64,000 bases of DNA from DASUBV01 sp963822485 (GCA_963822485.1 CAWGHW010000013.1:372001-436000); one strand, 5' to 3'; shown: positions 10,988-19,996, counted from the stretch's first letter. The notes: generated from the letters alone by a model not told the origin. Numbers and translations: made by a program.

Positions 10988-11044
10988 GACTCGCTTCCTG
11001 AGGGTGTTGCCTGCTGGCGGAGCTTGTTAGGGAAAAAGGTGTTT

Positions 11045-12436
11045 CTAGAGCCGCTCGAAGGCCCGCCGCAGCTCCCAGTCGGTCACCGCGGCGTCGAACG
11101 CCGCGAGCTCGACGCGGGCGTAGTTGGCGTAGTGCTCGACGACCTCGGTGCCGAACGCGGCGGCGGCCAGCTCGCTGTTCTCCCACAGCTCGAGGGCGTC
11201 GCGCAGGGTGTGCGGGACCCGGACGCTGTCGTCGGCGTAGGCGTTGCCCGCGAACTCGGGCTCCAGCGGCAGCTCGTGCTCGATGCCGTTCAGCCCGGCG
11301 GCGATCATCGCCGCCACGGCCAGGTAGGGGTTCACGTCCCCGCCGGGCACCCGGTTCTCGGGCCGCAGCGATTGCCCGTGGCCGACCAGGCGCAGGGCGC
11401 AGGTGCGGTTGTCCACGCCCCAGCGCACGGCGGTGGGCGCGAAGCTGCCCGGCACGTAGCGCTTGTAGGAGTTGATGTTCGGCGCGTAGCACAGGGTCAG
11501 CTCGCGCAGCGCGGCCAGCTGGCCGGCCAGGAAGTGCTCGCCGGTCTTGGACAGCCCGTACGGGCCGTCCCCGGCCAGCACGGGCTGGCCCTCCTCGTCG
11601 CGCAGCGACAGGTGGATGTGGCAGGAGTTGCCCTCGCGGGCGTTGGGCTTGGCCATGAACGTGATGCTCATGCCGTCCTGGGCCGCGATCTCCTTGGCGC
11701 CGGTCTTGTAGATCGAGTGGTTGTCGCAGGTGGTGACCACCTCGGCGTACCGGAAGGCGATCTCGTGCTGGCCGAGGTTGCACTCGCCCTTGGCCGACTC
11801 GACGTACATGCCCGCGCCGGACATCCCGTTGCGGATCCGGCGCAGCAGCGGCTCGATCCGGGAGGTGCCCAGGATCGAGTAGTCCACGTTGTACTGGTTG
11901 GCGGGCTCCAGGTTGGCGTAGTTCTTCTCGGCGGCCTGCTCGTAGGTGTCGTTGTAGACGACGAACTCCAGCTCGGTGCCGGCCAGCGCCTCCCAGCCGC
12001 GCTCGGCCAGCCGGTCCGTCTGCCGTTGCAGGATCTGCCGCGGCGAGGCGGCCACCGGCGAGCCGTCGAGCCAGGTCAGGTCGGCGATGACCAGCGCGGT
12101 GGCCGGATGCCAGGGCACCCGGCGCATGGTGTCCATGTCGGGCCGCAGCACGAAATCGCCGTACCCGGTCGACCACGAGGACATCGCGTAGCCGTCGACG
12201 GTGTTCATGTCGACGTCCACGGCCAGCAGGTAGTTGCAGCCCTCGGAGTAGTGCTCGGCCACCTCGTCGAGGAAGAACTCGGCCGACAGCCGCTTGCCCT
12301 GGAGCCTGCCCTGCATGTCGGTGAAGGCGAGGATCACGGTGTCGACCTCGCCCTCACCGACCTCCACCCGGAGCCGCTCCAGGCTGAGCATCCCGCGCTG
12401 CTGGCTGTACGGGCCGTGGCCCCGGATAAGCGGCAT
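11045..12436 (-). CDS. Glutamine-synthetase-like gamma-glutamyl ligase (PuuA/GlnA4 type)
   Basis: 463 residues with the full GS catalytic domain: TELEFVVYND, the metal ligands in GECNLGQHEIAF, ATP-binding HIHLSLRD, NSYKRYVPGSFAP and the RLVGHG/RPENRVPGGDVNPYL segment. It lacks the adenylylation-type tail of GlnA1. Family and cluster point to gamma-glutamylation of a small amine rather than ammonia assimilation. The neighbours (permease before it; ALDH, SDR and C26 hydrolase after it) resemble both the putrescine Puu cluster and the Streptomyces GlnA4 ethanolamine cluster. The sequence alone does not decide the amine. Confidence 0.9.
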   Translation of the reverse strand: MPLIRGHGPYSQQRGMLSLERLRVEVGEGEVDTVILAFTDMQGRLQGKRLSAEFFLDEVAEHYSEGCNYLLAVDVDMNTVDGYAMSSWSTGYGDFVLRPDMDTMRRVPWHPATALVIADLTWLDGSPVAASPRQILQRQTDRLAERGWEALAGTELEFVVYNDTYEQAAEKNYANLEPANQYNVDYSILGTSRIEPLLRRIRNGMSGAGMYVESAKGECNLGQHEIAFRYAEVVTTCDNHSIYKTGAKEIAAQDGMSITFMAKPNAREGNSCHIHLSLRDEEGQPVLAGDGPYGLSKTGEHFLAGQLAALRELTLCYAPNINSYKRYVPGSFAPTAVRWGVDNRTCALRLVGHGQSLRPENRVPGGDVNPYLAVAAMIAAGLNGIEHELPLEPEFAGNAYADDSVRVPHTLRDALELWENSELAAAAFGTEVVEHYANYARVELAAFDAAVTDWELRRAFERL

Positions 12437-12477
12437 CAGACTCCGTTCTCGGTTCTCGGGCTTGTCGGGCTGCTGTT

Positions 12478-12525
12478 GTCAGGCGGACAGTTGTCGGGCG
12501 GACAGGTCAGGCGGACGGTCAGGCG
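12478..12525. repeat. Short direct repeats GTCAGGCGGACAG
   Basis: Four imperfect copies of GTCaGGCGGACAG lie head to tail in the 105-bp gap between the permease stop and the GS-like start. No function is evident; a transcript-processing or regulator site is possible. Confidence 0.6.
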
Positions 12526-12541
12526 CAGCCAGGGCCGATCT

Positions 12542-14068
12542 CTACTCCGACAGGTCGCGCTCGATCGCGGCCAGTTGCTCGGCCGAGCCCTGAGCCCGCG
12601 GGCCGGTGAACCACTTGCGGGCCGAGACCAGCCAGTAGATACCCGCGAAGCCGAGCACCACGGCCACCGCGACCACGGTGTAGTTGAAGTTGCCCGCCGT
12701 GATCGGGCTGACCTGCGGCAGCATGAACAAGATCGTGATGATCACGACCCAGGTCACCGCGATGATCCCGATGGGCTTGCTCCACCGGCCCAGGTGCCAG
12801 GGCCCGCGCTGGAAGTTGTCGCCCTGGCGCAGCCGCAGGAACGTCGGCATGACGTAGGCGATGTACAGCCCGATGACCGCGATCGAGGTCACGGCGGCGT
12901 ACGCCGCGTAGTTCCACAGGTAGGGCAGGCCGAGCAGGAAGGCGAAGCCGGCCGCCAGCCAGATGGCGTTGGTGGGAGTGCGGGTGCGCTTGTTGACCCG
13001 GTGCCAGAACGCCGAGCCGGGCAGCGCGCCGTCACGGGAGAACGCGTAGATCATCCGCGAGTTGGCCGTCACCGAGGACATGCCGCAGAACAGCTGGGCG
13101 CCGATCGCGATCAGCAGCAGCAGCTTGCCGCCGGTGGCGCCGAGCGAGTCGATGAAGATCTGGGCCGGCGGTACACCGGTGGCCGAGCCGACCTCGCCGG
13201 AGTAGTTCTGGATCGCGAAGGTGACCCCGATCAGCAGGATCCACCCGGCGATCAGCGAGACGATGATCGAGCTCACGATGCCGCGCGGTCCGCTGCGCGC
13301 CGCGTCGTGGGTTTCCTCCGTCATGTGCGCGGAGGCGTCATAGCCGGTGAAGGTGTACTGGGCCAGCAGGAGCCCGATCAGGACCACATACAGGCCGCTG
13401 CTGAAGCCGGTGTTGTTGACGAACTTGGTGAACACGAAGCTGGCCGTCTGGTGGTGGGCCGGCGTGAAGGCCAGCACCCCCACGATGATCAGGACCCCGA
13501 GGAGGTGCCACCACACGCTCACGTCATTGAGCAGGGCGACCAGCCGGACGCCGAACTGGTTCAGGACCCCGTGCAGCGCCAGCACGATGGCGTAGACCAG
13601 GACGACGTGCGGTGCCGACGCCGAGACGTTCCACTGCAGGTCGAGGAAGGCGCTGATGAACAGGGCACAGCCGAAGTCGATGCCGGCCGTGACCGCGACC
13701 TGGCCCAGGAAGTTGAACCAGCCGGTGAACCAGGCCCACGCGGCGCCGTTGTTCGGGGCCAGCTTGGCCGCCCAGTAGTACAGGCCGCCCGCCGTCGGGA
13801 AGCTCGAGCACACCTCGGCCATGGCCAGGCCGACGAACAGCGTCATGATGCCGACGAATGGCCAGCCCCAGACGATCACGACCGGCCCGCCGGTGTTCAT
13901 GCCGAACCCGTACAGGGTCAGGCAGCCGGACAGGATCGAGATGATCGTGAACGAGACCGCGAAGTTGGAGAAGCCCGACATGCGGCGGCGCAGCTCCTGC
14001 GCGTAGCCCAGCCGGTGAAGTTCTTCCTCGTCGCTGCTCAGCGGCGAGGCTTGCTCGTTGACCGCCAC
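12542..14068 (-). CDS. APC-family amino acid/amine permease
   Basis: About 508 residues with twelve hydrophobic segments and the APC hallmark near the N-terminus (SNFAVSFTIISILSG). It imports an amino acid or small amine and is the first gene of the gamma-glutamylation cluster, so it probably supplies the amine substrate. I chose GTG 14068 because AAGGAG lies 6 bp upstream and the family begins with the short cytoplasmic EEELHRLGYAQELRRRMSG-like lead. The frame stays open to 14179, but that extension is low-complexity and covers the promoter region. Confidence 0.9.
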   Translation of the reverse strand: MAVNEQASPLSSDEEELHRLGYAQELRRRMSGFSNFAVSFTIISILSGCLTLYGFGMNTGGPVVIVWGWPFVGIMTLFVGLAMAEVCSSFPTAGGLYYWAAKLAPNNGAAWAWFTGWFNFLGQVAVTAGIDFGCALFISAFLDLQWNVSASAPHVVLVYAIVLALHGVLNQFGVRLVALLNDVSVWWHLLGVLIIVGVLAFTPAHHQTASFVFTKFVNNTGFSSGLYVVLIGLLLAQYTFTGYDASAHMTEETHDAARSGPRGIVSSIIVSLIAGWILLIGVTFAIQNYSGEVGSATGVPPAQIFIDSLGATGGKLLLLIAIGAQLFCGMSSVTANSRMIYAFSRDGALPGSAFWHRVNKRTRTPTNAIWLAAGFAFLLGLPYLWNYAAYAAVTSIAVIGLYIAYVMPTFLRLRQGDNFQRGPWHLGRWSKPIGIIAVTWVVIITILFMLPQVSPITAGNFNYTVVAVAVVLGFAGIYWLVSARKWFTGPRAQGSAEQLAAIERDLSE

Positions 14069-14179
14069 GGCCTGCTCCTTATGTCCGAACTGCGGGGTTT
14101 CGGTACTGCGGGGTCGGTACTGCGGATGAGGCTGCCGCGCGCCGTCCCCCACGCTGGGGCTGGCGGGTGGGTTTTTCAA

Positions 14180-14212
14180 TGGTCTATTGTTGAACCAATG
14201 ATGTTGAGACCA
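14180..14212. promoter_or_regulatory. Putative GntR/FCD operator upstream of the permease operon
   Basis: Outer arms TGGTCT (14180-14185) and AGACCA (14207-14212) enclose further TGGT/ACCA half-sites (ACCA at 14194-14197). FadR/PdhR-type GntR regulators recognise TGGT-ACCA palindromes. The region is AT-rich, unlike its surroundings, and lies between the permease start and the divergent GntR gene. Confidence 0.5.
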
Positions 14213-14307
14213 GCGTAAATGTCAAGAGTCCGGCGGCATTCGTTACATGCACGCCACATGGGCCTGGCACCCCGGCCCGGCTTGATAGCTGGGGTGTCCG
14301 GAGTCTC

Positions 14308-14350
14308 GTGCCCGGCACGCGGGTACGGGGGGGATCCGCGTGCCGGGCAC
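14308..14350. repeat. 15-bp-arm inverted repeat upstream of the GntR gene
   Basis: The perfect arms GTGCCCGGCACGCGG (14308-14322) and CCGCGTGCCGGGCAC (14336-14350) enclose a G-rich 13-nt loop, 52 bp upstream of the GTG start of the regulator. It may be a leader hairpin or an operator. Confidence 0.7.
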
Positions 14351-14401
14351 CGAGGCCGGCCTAAACTCCGGGCGGGCAGTCCGAGCGGAGGGCGGTGAAG
14401 G

Positions 14402-15176
14402 GTGAGCACCGGGGTTGACCTGGCCGCGGTCCTGCGGCCCGTCCGCAAGGGCAACCCGTTCGAGGAGACCGTCGAGCGGCTGCTGACCGCGATCAAGCTG
14501 GGCCTCATCGCCGAGGGCGAGCGGTTCCCGCCCGAGCGGGACCTGGCCGCGCAGCTCGGCATCGGCCGGACCAACCTGCGCGAGGCACTGCGCGAGCTCC
14601 AGCAGGCGGGCTACGTCTCGCTGCCGGCGGGGCCGGTACGGCGGCACCTTCGTCACCTACACCCCGCCCGCGCCGGACCAGGGCGAGCTGCGCCGGCTGG
14701 CCACCGAGGACGGGGACAACCTGACCGACGCGCTGACGTTCCGGCTGGCCGTGGAGTCGGGCGCGGCCGAGGCCCTGGCCGAGTCGGTCCGGGCGGGCGG
14801 CCTGCTGCCCGGCCGGGCGGATGGCAGCGGGCCGGGGCTGGACGGCGCGGGCCCGCGTGCGGTGCTGCTGGCCCGGCTGGGCGAGGTGAACGCGGCCCGC
14901 CCGCAGGACTACCGGCGGCTGGACACCCTGTTCCACCTGACCATCGCCGAGCTGACGGGCTCCAGCCTGCTGCTGGCCGCCTGCACCGACGCCCGGATGC
15001 GGCTCAACGACCTGCTCAACGCGATCCCGGTGCTCCAGCGCAACATCAACCACACGGCCGGGCAGCACGCGGCGATCGTGACGGCGATCCTGGCCGGCGA
15101 CCCGGCCCGGGCCCGCAAGGCGGTGGCCGAGCACCTGGCCGGCACGGCCGCGTTGCTGCGCGGCTTCCTGACCTAG
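14402..15176 (+). pseudogene. GntR/FCD-family regulator, frameshifted at a G-run
   Basis: The N-terminal 77 residues from GTG 14402 are a clear winged-helix GntR domain (NPFEETVERLL, FPPERDLAAQLGIGRTNLREALRELQQAGYV). The C-terminal FCD ligand domain (LTFRLAVESGAAEAL to ALLRGFLT) is intact but in the next frame. Removing one G from the GGGG at 14629-14632 restores LPAG-RYGGTFVTYTPP, the normal join in this family, giving about 257 residues. It is either a sequencing indel or a recent knockout. Divergent from the gamma-glutamylation operon, it is the likely repressor of that operon, responding to a pathway metabolite. Confidence 0.85.
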
Positions 15177-15397
15177 CGGGCGTGGCCTGGCCAACGGTGG
15201 TGGCCCGCGCCGTGGGTGCTCAGCCTCGGTGCCGCGCACCCGCCCAGGCCGGGTGCGGGCCGGCCCGGTGGCTGCTTAGCCCAGCTCCCGGAGCGCACTG
15301 ACCGGCCCCCAGCGCCGCCGTCGCCGAGTCACACTCGCCCCATGCGCCCCGATGCGCCCCATCTACCCCAGGCAAGCTCACCGGGGTGGCGGCCGCT

Positions 15398-15451
15398 CAT
15401 GATCGTGACCGACTCGCCGTATTGCGCTGCGGTATGTCGGTCACGATCATG
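15398..15451. repeat. CATGATC-ended hairpin between convergent genes
   Basis: Perfect 16-nt arms CATGATCGTGACCGAC (15398-15413) and GTCGGTCACGATCATG (15436-15451) have a 22-nt loop. It sits in the 309-bp gap between the convergent GntR and SCO6745-like genes, suiting a bidirectional terminator. The remainder of the gap shows nothing recognisable. Confidence 0.9.
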
Positions 15452-15485
15452 GTCGGCGGGGTTTCGGCGACGCCGGAAACCGGGT

Positions 15486-16505
15486 TCAGGGCGTGGCGGG
15501 GCGGGGGAGGCCGACCGGGTTCGGGAACGGCAGCACGGCCGCGCAGGCCAGTGACGTCGGGGTCAGCAGCCGGGCCAGTTCCTCGGTCCGCTCCGTGCCC
15601 AGCCGGGCCCAGGGCCGCGCGGCCGCCACGTCGGTCGCGTCCTCGATGGCCTGGTGCGCCGCCCGGCCCGCCGGGGTGATCGCCCCGGCCGCATCCAGCC
15701 AGCCCCGGCTGGCCAGGCGGTCCGCCGCCGCGTCCCACTCCTCGTCGGTCCAGCCGCGCGCGGGCTGCAACTGCGCACGGGACGGCCCGGCGCCCTCGGC
15801 CTGGCCCCTGGCTACCCGCAGAGTCAGCGCCTCGCAGCCGTCCACCCCGGCGGCGACCAGGGCCCCGATGTGGCCGTCGCCGCGGTGCTCGCGCAGCACG
15901 GTCGCCGCGTGCCACAGCCGGGCCACCGGCTCGTCGGGCGCGGGCAAAGCTGCGTTCGGCGCGCCCAGCGGGCGGCCCGCCATGTCCAGCTCCTCGGTCG
16001 CCGCGGCCAGCAGGTCGGCGGCGGCGCGCAGCGCCCCGGCCGCTCCGGCTGCTCCGGCTGCTCCGGCCGCCCCGGCCGCACCGGCGGAGCCACCGTCCGC
16101 ACGCCCGTCACCACCGTCACCACCGTCACCACCGTCACCGCCGTCACCGCCAGCGCCGTGGCCAGCCGCGCCGTCGCCCTCGGCGACCAGCCGGCGGATC
16201 GCCGCCACCGCGCCGGCCGTCCGGGCCGCCAGGGCCTGCTCCGGGGTGGCCATGCCCCAGACCGCGGGCAGCGCCCGGCGCACGAACGGCGGCGCGAAGC
16301 TGAAGAACGCCGCGATCACCGGCGGTGCGTCCACCGCCCCGATCGGGGCGGCCCGGCCCGCGAAGTAGCCGCGCCAGAATCCGCGCAGCCCGGCCTCCTC
16401 GAAGCCCTGCCGGGCCTCGGGAGCGAAGTAGGTCACCACGTGGACCGGCTCGAAGAGGGTCCACATCCGCCGCGCCGCGGCCGCTGTCTCCATGGCCGCC
16501 ATCAT
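15486..16505 (-). CDS. SCO6745/SalK-family helix-turn-helix-like protein
   Basis: 339 residues. The pattern (MWTLFEPVHVVTYFAPEA, GFWRGYFAGRAAP, then a C-terminal GWTDEEWDAAADRLASRGWLD winged-helix segment) matches the actinobacterial SCO6745 family, whose biochemical role is unknown. The middle, about residues 115-160, is an unusual insertion of tandem GGD and GAA repeats (encoded at 16020-16160), probably a flexible linker. It is convergent with the GntR gene and divergent from sufR. Confidence 0.75.
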   Translation of the reverse strand: MMAAMETAAAARRMWTLFEPVHVVTYFAPEARQGFEEAGLRGFWRGYFAGRAAPIGAVDAPPVIAAFFSFAPPFVRRALPAVWGMATPEQALAARTAGAVAAIRRLVAEGDGAAGHGAGGDGGDGGDGGDGGDGRADGGSAGAAGAAGAAGAAGAAGALRAAADLLAAATEELDMAGRPLGAPNAALPAPDEPVARLWHAATVLREHRGDGHIGALVAAGVDGCEALTLRVARGQAEGAGPSRAQLQPARGWTDEEWDAAADRLASRGWLDAAGAITPAGRAAHQAIEDATDVAAARPWARLGTERTEELARLLTPTSLACAAVLPFPNPVGLPRPATP

Positions 16506-16556
16506 CCCAGTTTGCGCTTGGCCGGCCCCGCGTTGCGGGGCAGGAACGAATTACGG

Positions 16557-16571
16557 CACAATGATGTTGTG
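16557..16571. promoter_or_regulatory. Candidate SufR operator
   Basis: The inverted repeat CACAA-TGATG-TTGTG lies about 85 bp upstream of sufR in the divergent region. It resembles the short CAAC/GTTG-type dyads described for SufR, and autoregulation is typical of that family. This is an inference from position and symmetry only. Confidence 0.4.
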
Positions 16572-16656
16572 AAAAGTATGGGACACGGAGCCGGGCCCGC
16601 TCAGGCGAGCCCAGACACAGGCGTGAGCCGGTGCCGGCGGCACCGGTCGCAGCGCT

Positions 16657-17376
16657 GTGCCCGAGTCCGCAGCCGCCGGGGCCCTGGGGTCCGAGCGGAG
16701 CACCAGGGGCCGCATCGCCCGGCTGATCCTGGAGAACGGACCGGTCACCGCGGCCGGCCTGTCCGCCCGGCTGGGCCTGACCTCCGCCGCCGTCCGGCGC
16801 CATCTGGACAACCTGCTGGCCGACGGCTTGATCGAGACCAGGATCGCACGACCCTACGGGAACCGCGGACGCGGGCGCCCGGCCCGGCTGTTCGCCATCA
16901 CCGACGCCGGCCGTAGCGCGTTCGAGCATGCCTACGACGACCTGGCCACCAGCGCGCTGCGCTTCATCGCCGAGACCGCGGGGCCGCAGGCGGTGACCCA
17001 GTTCGCGCAGCGGCAGATCTCCGAGCTGGAGCGCCGCTACCGGCCCGTCGTGGAGTCCGCCAAGGCGGGCGAGCGGGTCCAGGCGCTGGCCGAGGCGCTG
17101 TCCGCCGACGGGTACGCGGCCTGCGCGAGCGACGCGGCCGTGGCCGGCGGGGGAGAGCAGCTCTGCCAGCACCACTGCCCGGTGGCGCACGTCGCCGAGC
17201 AGTACCCCGAACTCTGCGAGGCGGAAACTGAAGCGTTCGGCCGGCTGCTGGGTACGCCTGTACAGCGGCTGGCCACGATTGCCCACGGCGACGGGATCTG
17301 CACCACCCATGTCACGCCGCCCGGGCTGCGGCATAACCGATCAACCGACACCAAGTCCGGAGGAATCTCCGCATGA
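16657..17376 (+). CDS. sufR: SufR-family Fe-S-sensing transcriptional repressor
   Basis: 239 residues from GTG 16657. The N-terminal winged helix (ARLILENGPVTAAGLSARLGL, AVRRHLDNLLADGLIETR) is followed by a C-terminal domain with the iron-sulfur cysteines LCQHHC, ELCEAE and DGICTTH expected of SufR. It represses the suf operon when its cluster is loaded. Its stop overlaps the sufB start (ATGA at 17373-17376), so regulator and operon are translated together. Confidence 0.93.
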   Translation: MPESAAAGALGSERSTRGRIARLILENGPVTAAGLSARLGLTSAAVRRHLDNLLADGLIETRIARPYGNRGRGRPARLFAITDAGRSAFEHAYDDLATSALRFIAETAGPQAVTQFAQRQISELERRYRPVVESAKAGERVQALAEALSADGYAACASDAAVAGGGEQLCQHHCPVAHVAEQYPELCEAETEAFGRLLGTPVQRLATIAHGDGICTTHVTPPGLRHNRSTDTKSGGISA

Positions 17377-18785
17377 CGACAACCGCACACCCCGAGCTAG
17401 AGGGGCTGGAGCGTTATAAGTTCGGCTGGGCCGACTCGGACGCGGCGGGCGCCGCGGCCCGCCGCGGCCTGTCCGAGGATGTCGTCCGGGACATCTCGGC
17501 CAAGAAGAACGAGCCGGAGTGGATGCTCGACCTGCGGCTGAAGGGCCTGAAGCTGTTCCGGCGCAAGCCCATGCCGACCTGGGGCTCGGACCTGTCCGGG
17601 ATCGACTTCGAGAACATCAAGTACTTCGTCCGCTCGACCGAGAAGCAGGCCGCGAGCTGGGACGACCTTCCGGCGGACATCAAGAGCACCTACGACAGGC
17701 TGGGCATCCCGGAGGCCGAGAAGCAGCGGCTGATCGCGGGCGTCGCGGCGCAGTACGAGTCGGAGGTCGTCTACCACAAGATCCGCGAGGACCTTGAGGA
17801 GCAGGGCGTCATCTTCGAGGACACCGACACCGCGCTGCGCAACCACCCGGAGCTGTTCCAGGAGTACTTCGCGACCGTGATCCCGGTCGGGGACAACAAG
17901 TTCGCGGCGCTGAACACCTCGGTATGGTCCGGCGGCTCGTTCATCTACGTGCCCAAGGGCGTGCACGTGGAGATCCCGCTGCAGGCCTACTTCCGGATCA
18001 ACACCGAGAACATGGGCCAGTTCGAGCGGACCCTGATCATCGTCGACGAGGACGCCTACGTTCACTACGTCGAGGGCTGCACGGCGCCGATCTACTCGTC
18101 GGACTCGCTGCACTCGGCGGTCGTCGAGATCATCGTCAAGAAGGGCGCCCGCTGCCGGTACACCACCATCCAGAACTGGTCGGCCAACGTGTACAACCTG
18201 GTCACCAAGCGGGCGGTGGCCTACGAGGGCGCGACCATGGAGTGGGTCGACGGCAACATCGGCTCCAAGGTCACCATGAAGTACCCGGCCGTCTACCTGA
18301 TGGGCGAGCACGCCCGTGGCGAGACCCTGTCGGTGGCGTTCGCCGGGGCGGGCCAGCACCAGGATGCCGGGTCCAAGATGGTGCACTGCGCGCCGAACAC
18401 GTCCTCCAGCGTCGTGTCCAAGTCGGTGGCCAGGGCCGGCGGCCGGACCTCCTACCGCGGCCTGGTCCAGGTCCAGGAGGGCGCCGAGCACTCCCGGTCC
18501 ACGGTGAAGTGCGACGCGCTGCTGGTCGACACGGTCAGCCGCAGCGACACCTACCCCTATGTGGACATCCGCGAGGACGACGTGGAGATGGGCCACGAGG
18601 CCACGGTCTCGAAGATCTCCGAGGATCAGCTGTTCTACCTGATGAGCCGGGGGATGACTGAGGACGAGGCCATGGCCACGATCGTCCGCGGCTTCGTCGA
18701 GCCCATCGCGCGCGAACTGCCGATGGAGTACGCGCTCGAGCTCAACCGGCTCATCGAGCTGCAGATGGAAGGAGCCGTCGGCTGA
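17373..18785 (+). CDS. sufB: Fe-S cluster assembly scaffold protein SufB
   Basis: 470 residues, full length. The beta-helix core subunit of the SufBCD scaffold builds clusters in the cytoplasm. The frame shows the characteristic YFVRSTEKQAASWDDLP start and the C-terminal SRGMTEDEAMATIVRGFVEPI. It overlaps sufR by 4 bp and sufD by 1 bp (TGATG at 18783-18787), indicating tight co-translation. Confidence 0.97.
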   Translation: MTTTAHPELEGLERYKFGWADSDAAGAAARRGLSEDVVRDISAKKNEPEWMLDLRLKGLKLFRRKPMPTWGSDLSGIDFENIKYFVRSTEKQAASWDDLPADIKSTYDRLGIPEAEKQRLIAGVAAQYESEVVYHKIREDLEEQGVIFEDTDTALRNHPELFQEYFATVIPVGDNKFAALNTSVWSGGSFIYVPKGVHVEIPLQAYFRINTENMGQFERTLIIVDEDAYVHYVEGCTAPIYSSDSLHSAVVEIIVKKGARCRYTTIQNWSANVYNLVTKRAVAYEGATMEWVDGNIGSKVTMKYPAVYLMGEHARGETLSVAFAGAGQHQDAGSKMVHCAPNTSSSVVSKSVARAGGRTSYRGLVQVQEGAEHSRSTVKCDALLVDTVSRSDTYPYVDIREDDVEMGHEATVSKISEDQLFYLMSRGMTEDEAMATIVRGFVEPIARELPMEYALELNRLIELQMEGAVG

Positions 18786-19996
18786 TGTCGGTCCTGCAGG
18801 GGGCCGTCGAGTCGGCGGCGCCCGTTTCGAGGCTGCACGAGCGGCAGTCGTTCGATCTCGCGGACTTCCCGGTGCCTGCCGGGCGCGAGGAGGAGTGGCG
18901 GTTTACGCCGCTGCGCCGGCTTCGGGGGTTGCATTCGGATGAGGCCCACGGTGATGGGAAGGTTAGCGTCGCAGTCGACGCCGCGCCGGGGATCACCGTT
19001 GAGAACCCCGAACACGGTGATCCCCGGCTCGGCGCCGCCTACGTGCCGACCGATCGGGTCAGCGCGCGGGCGTTCGCGAGCTTTGCCGAGGCCACGGTGC
19101 TCACGGTGCCTGAGGGGGCTGAGAGCACGGGGGTTAGCTGGGTCAGCGTTCGCGGTGAGGGCGCGGAGGCTCCGGCGTTTGGGCACACCGTCGTGGAGGT
19201 CAAGGCCAATGCCCGGGCCGTGGTGGTGCTGGAGTACACGGGGTCGGCCACCTACGCGGACAACGTCGAGTTCCTGGTGGGTGACGGGGCCGCGCTGACC
19301 GTGGTGTCCCTTCAGGACTGGGACGGCGACGCCGTGCACCTGTCGCATCACCATGCGCGGCTGGGGCGGGACGCCCGGTTCACGCACACGGCCGTGACGC
19401 TGGGCGGGAGTGTCGTCCGGATGGTGCCGTCGGTGCGGTACGCGGGGCCTGGCGGCGACGCCGAGCTGCGCGGGATCTACTTCGCCGACGCGGGCCAGCA
19501 CCTGGAGCACCGGCTGTTCGTGGACCACGCGGAGCGCAACTGCCGCAGCCGGGTGTCCTACAAGGGCGCGCTCCAGGGCCAGGACGCGCACGCGGTCTGG
19601 ATCGGCGACGTGGTCATCCGGGCCGAGGCCACCGGGACCGACACCTACGAGTACAACCGCAACCTGGTGCTCACCGACGGCACCCGGGTCGACTCCGTGC
19701 CGAACCTGGAGATCCTCACCGGCGAGGTGCTCGGCGCGGGCCACGCCAGCACCAGCGGCCGCCTGGAGGACCAGCACCTGTTCTACCTGATGGCCCGCGG
19801 CATCCCGCTGGAGGAGGCCCGGCGCCTGGTGATCCAGGGCTTCTTCGGCCAGCTGATCGACCAGATCGAGGTGCCCGAGCTGCGGGGCCGGATCAGCGCC
19901 GAGATCGAGCGCGAGCTGCGTGAGCTGGCCGCCGGAACTCCCTCGGCAGGCACGGCACCCTCGGGAGGCACGGCACCCGCGGGAGACACAGCATGA
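18785..19996 (+). CDS. sufD: Fe-S cluster assembly protein SufD
   Basis: 403 residues. Paralogue and partner of SufB: LPVPAGREEEWRFTPLRRL-like N-terminus, then the beta-helix with HYARLG/GAHAVWIGDVVIRA-type segments and the DQHLFYLMARGIPLEEARRLVIQGF C-terminus that mirrors SufB. The last 25 residues are Thr/Ala/Gly repeats (AGTAPSGGTAPAGDTA), a lineage-specific tail. It ends in an overlap with the Rieske gene. Confidence 0.96.
   Translation: MSVLQGAVESAAPVSRLHERQSFDLADFPVPAGREEEWRFTPLRRLRGLHSDEAHGDGKVSVAVDAAPGITVENPEHGDPRLGAAYVPTDRVSARAFASFAEATVLTVPEGAESTGVSWVSVRGEGAEAPAFGHTVVEVKANARAVVVLEYTGSATYADNVEFLVGDGAALTVVSLQDWDGDAVHLSHHHARLGRDARFTHTAVTLGGSVVRMVPSVRYAGPGGDAELRGIYFADAGQHLEHRLFVDHAERNCRSRVSYKGALQGQDAHAVWIGDVVIRAEATGTDTYEYNRNLVLTDGTRVDSVPNLEILTGEVLGAGHASTSGRLEDQHLFYLMARGIPLEEARRLVIQGFFGQLIDQIEVPELRGRISAEIERELRELAAGTPSAGTAPSGGTAPAGDTA

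Noticed and set aside
12542..14068. Calling the permease PuuP and the cluster simply Puu
   Set aside because: No PuuB-type oxidase is present, and the SDR points to another amine. Gene symbols were left blank.
10043..14218. A 1391-codon open frame on the plus strand across the ligase and permease genes
   Set aside because: It is the antisense shadow of three recognised minus-strand genes. Its translation is rich in Gly/His/Arg/Val/Gln with no motifs, a usual artefact in high-GC DNA.
16020..16160. Repeat region considered as a CRISPR array
   Set aside because: Units are 3-6 bp with no spacers, and they lie inside a coding sequence. No CRISPR-like array of 25-40-bp repeats exists in the window.
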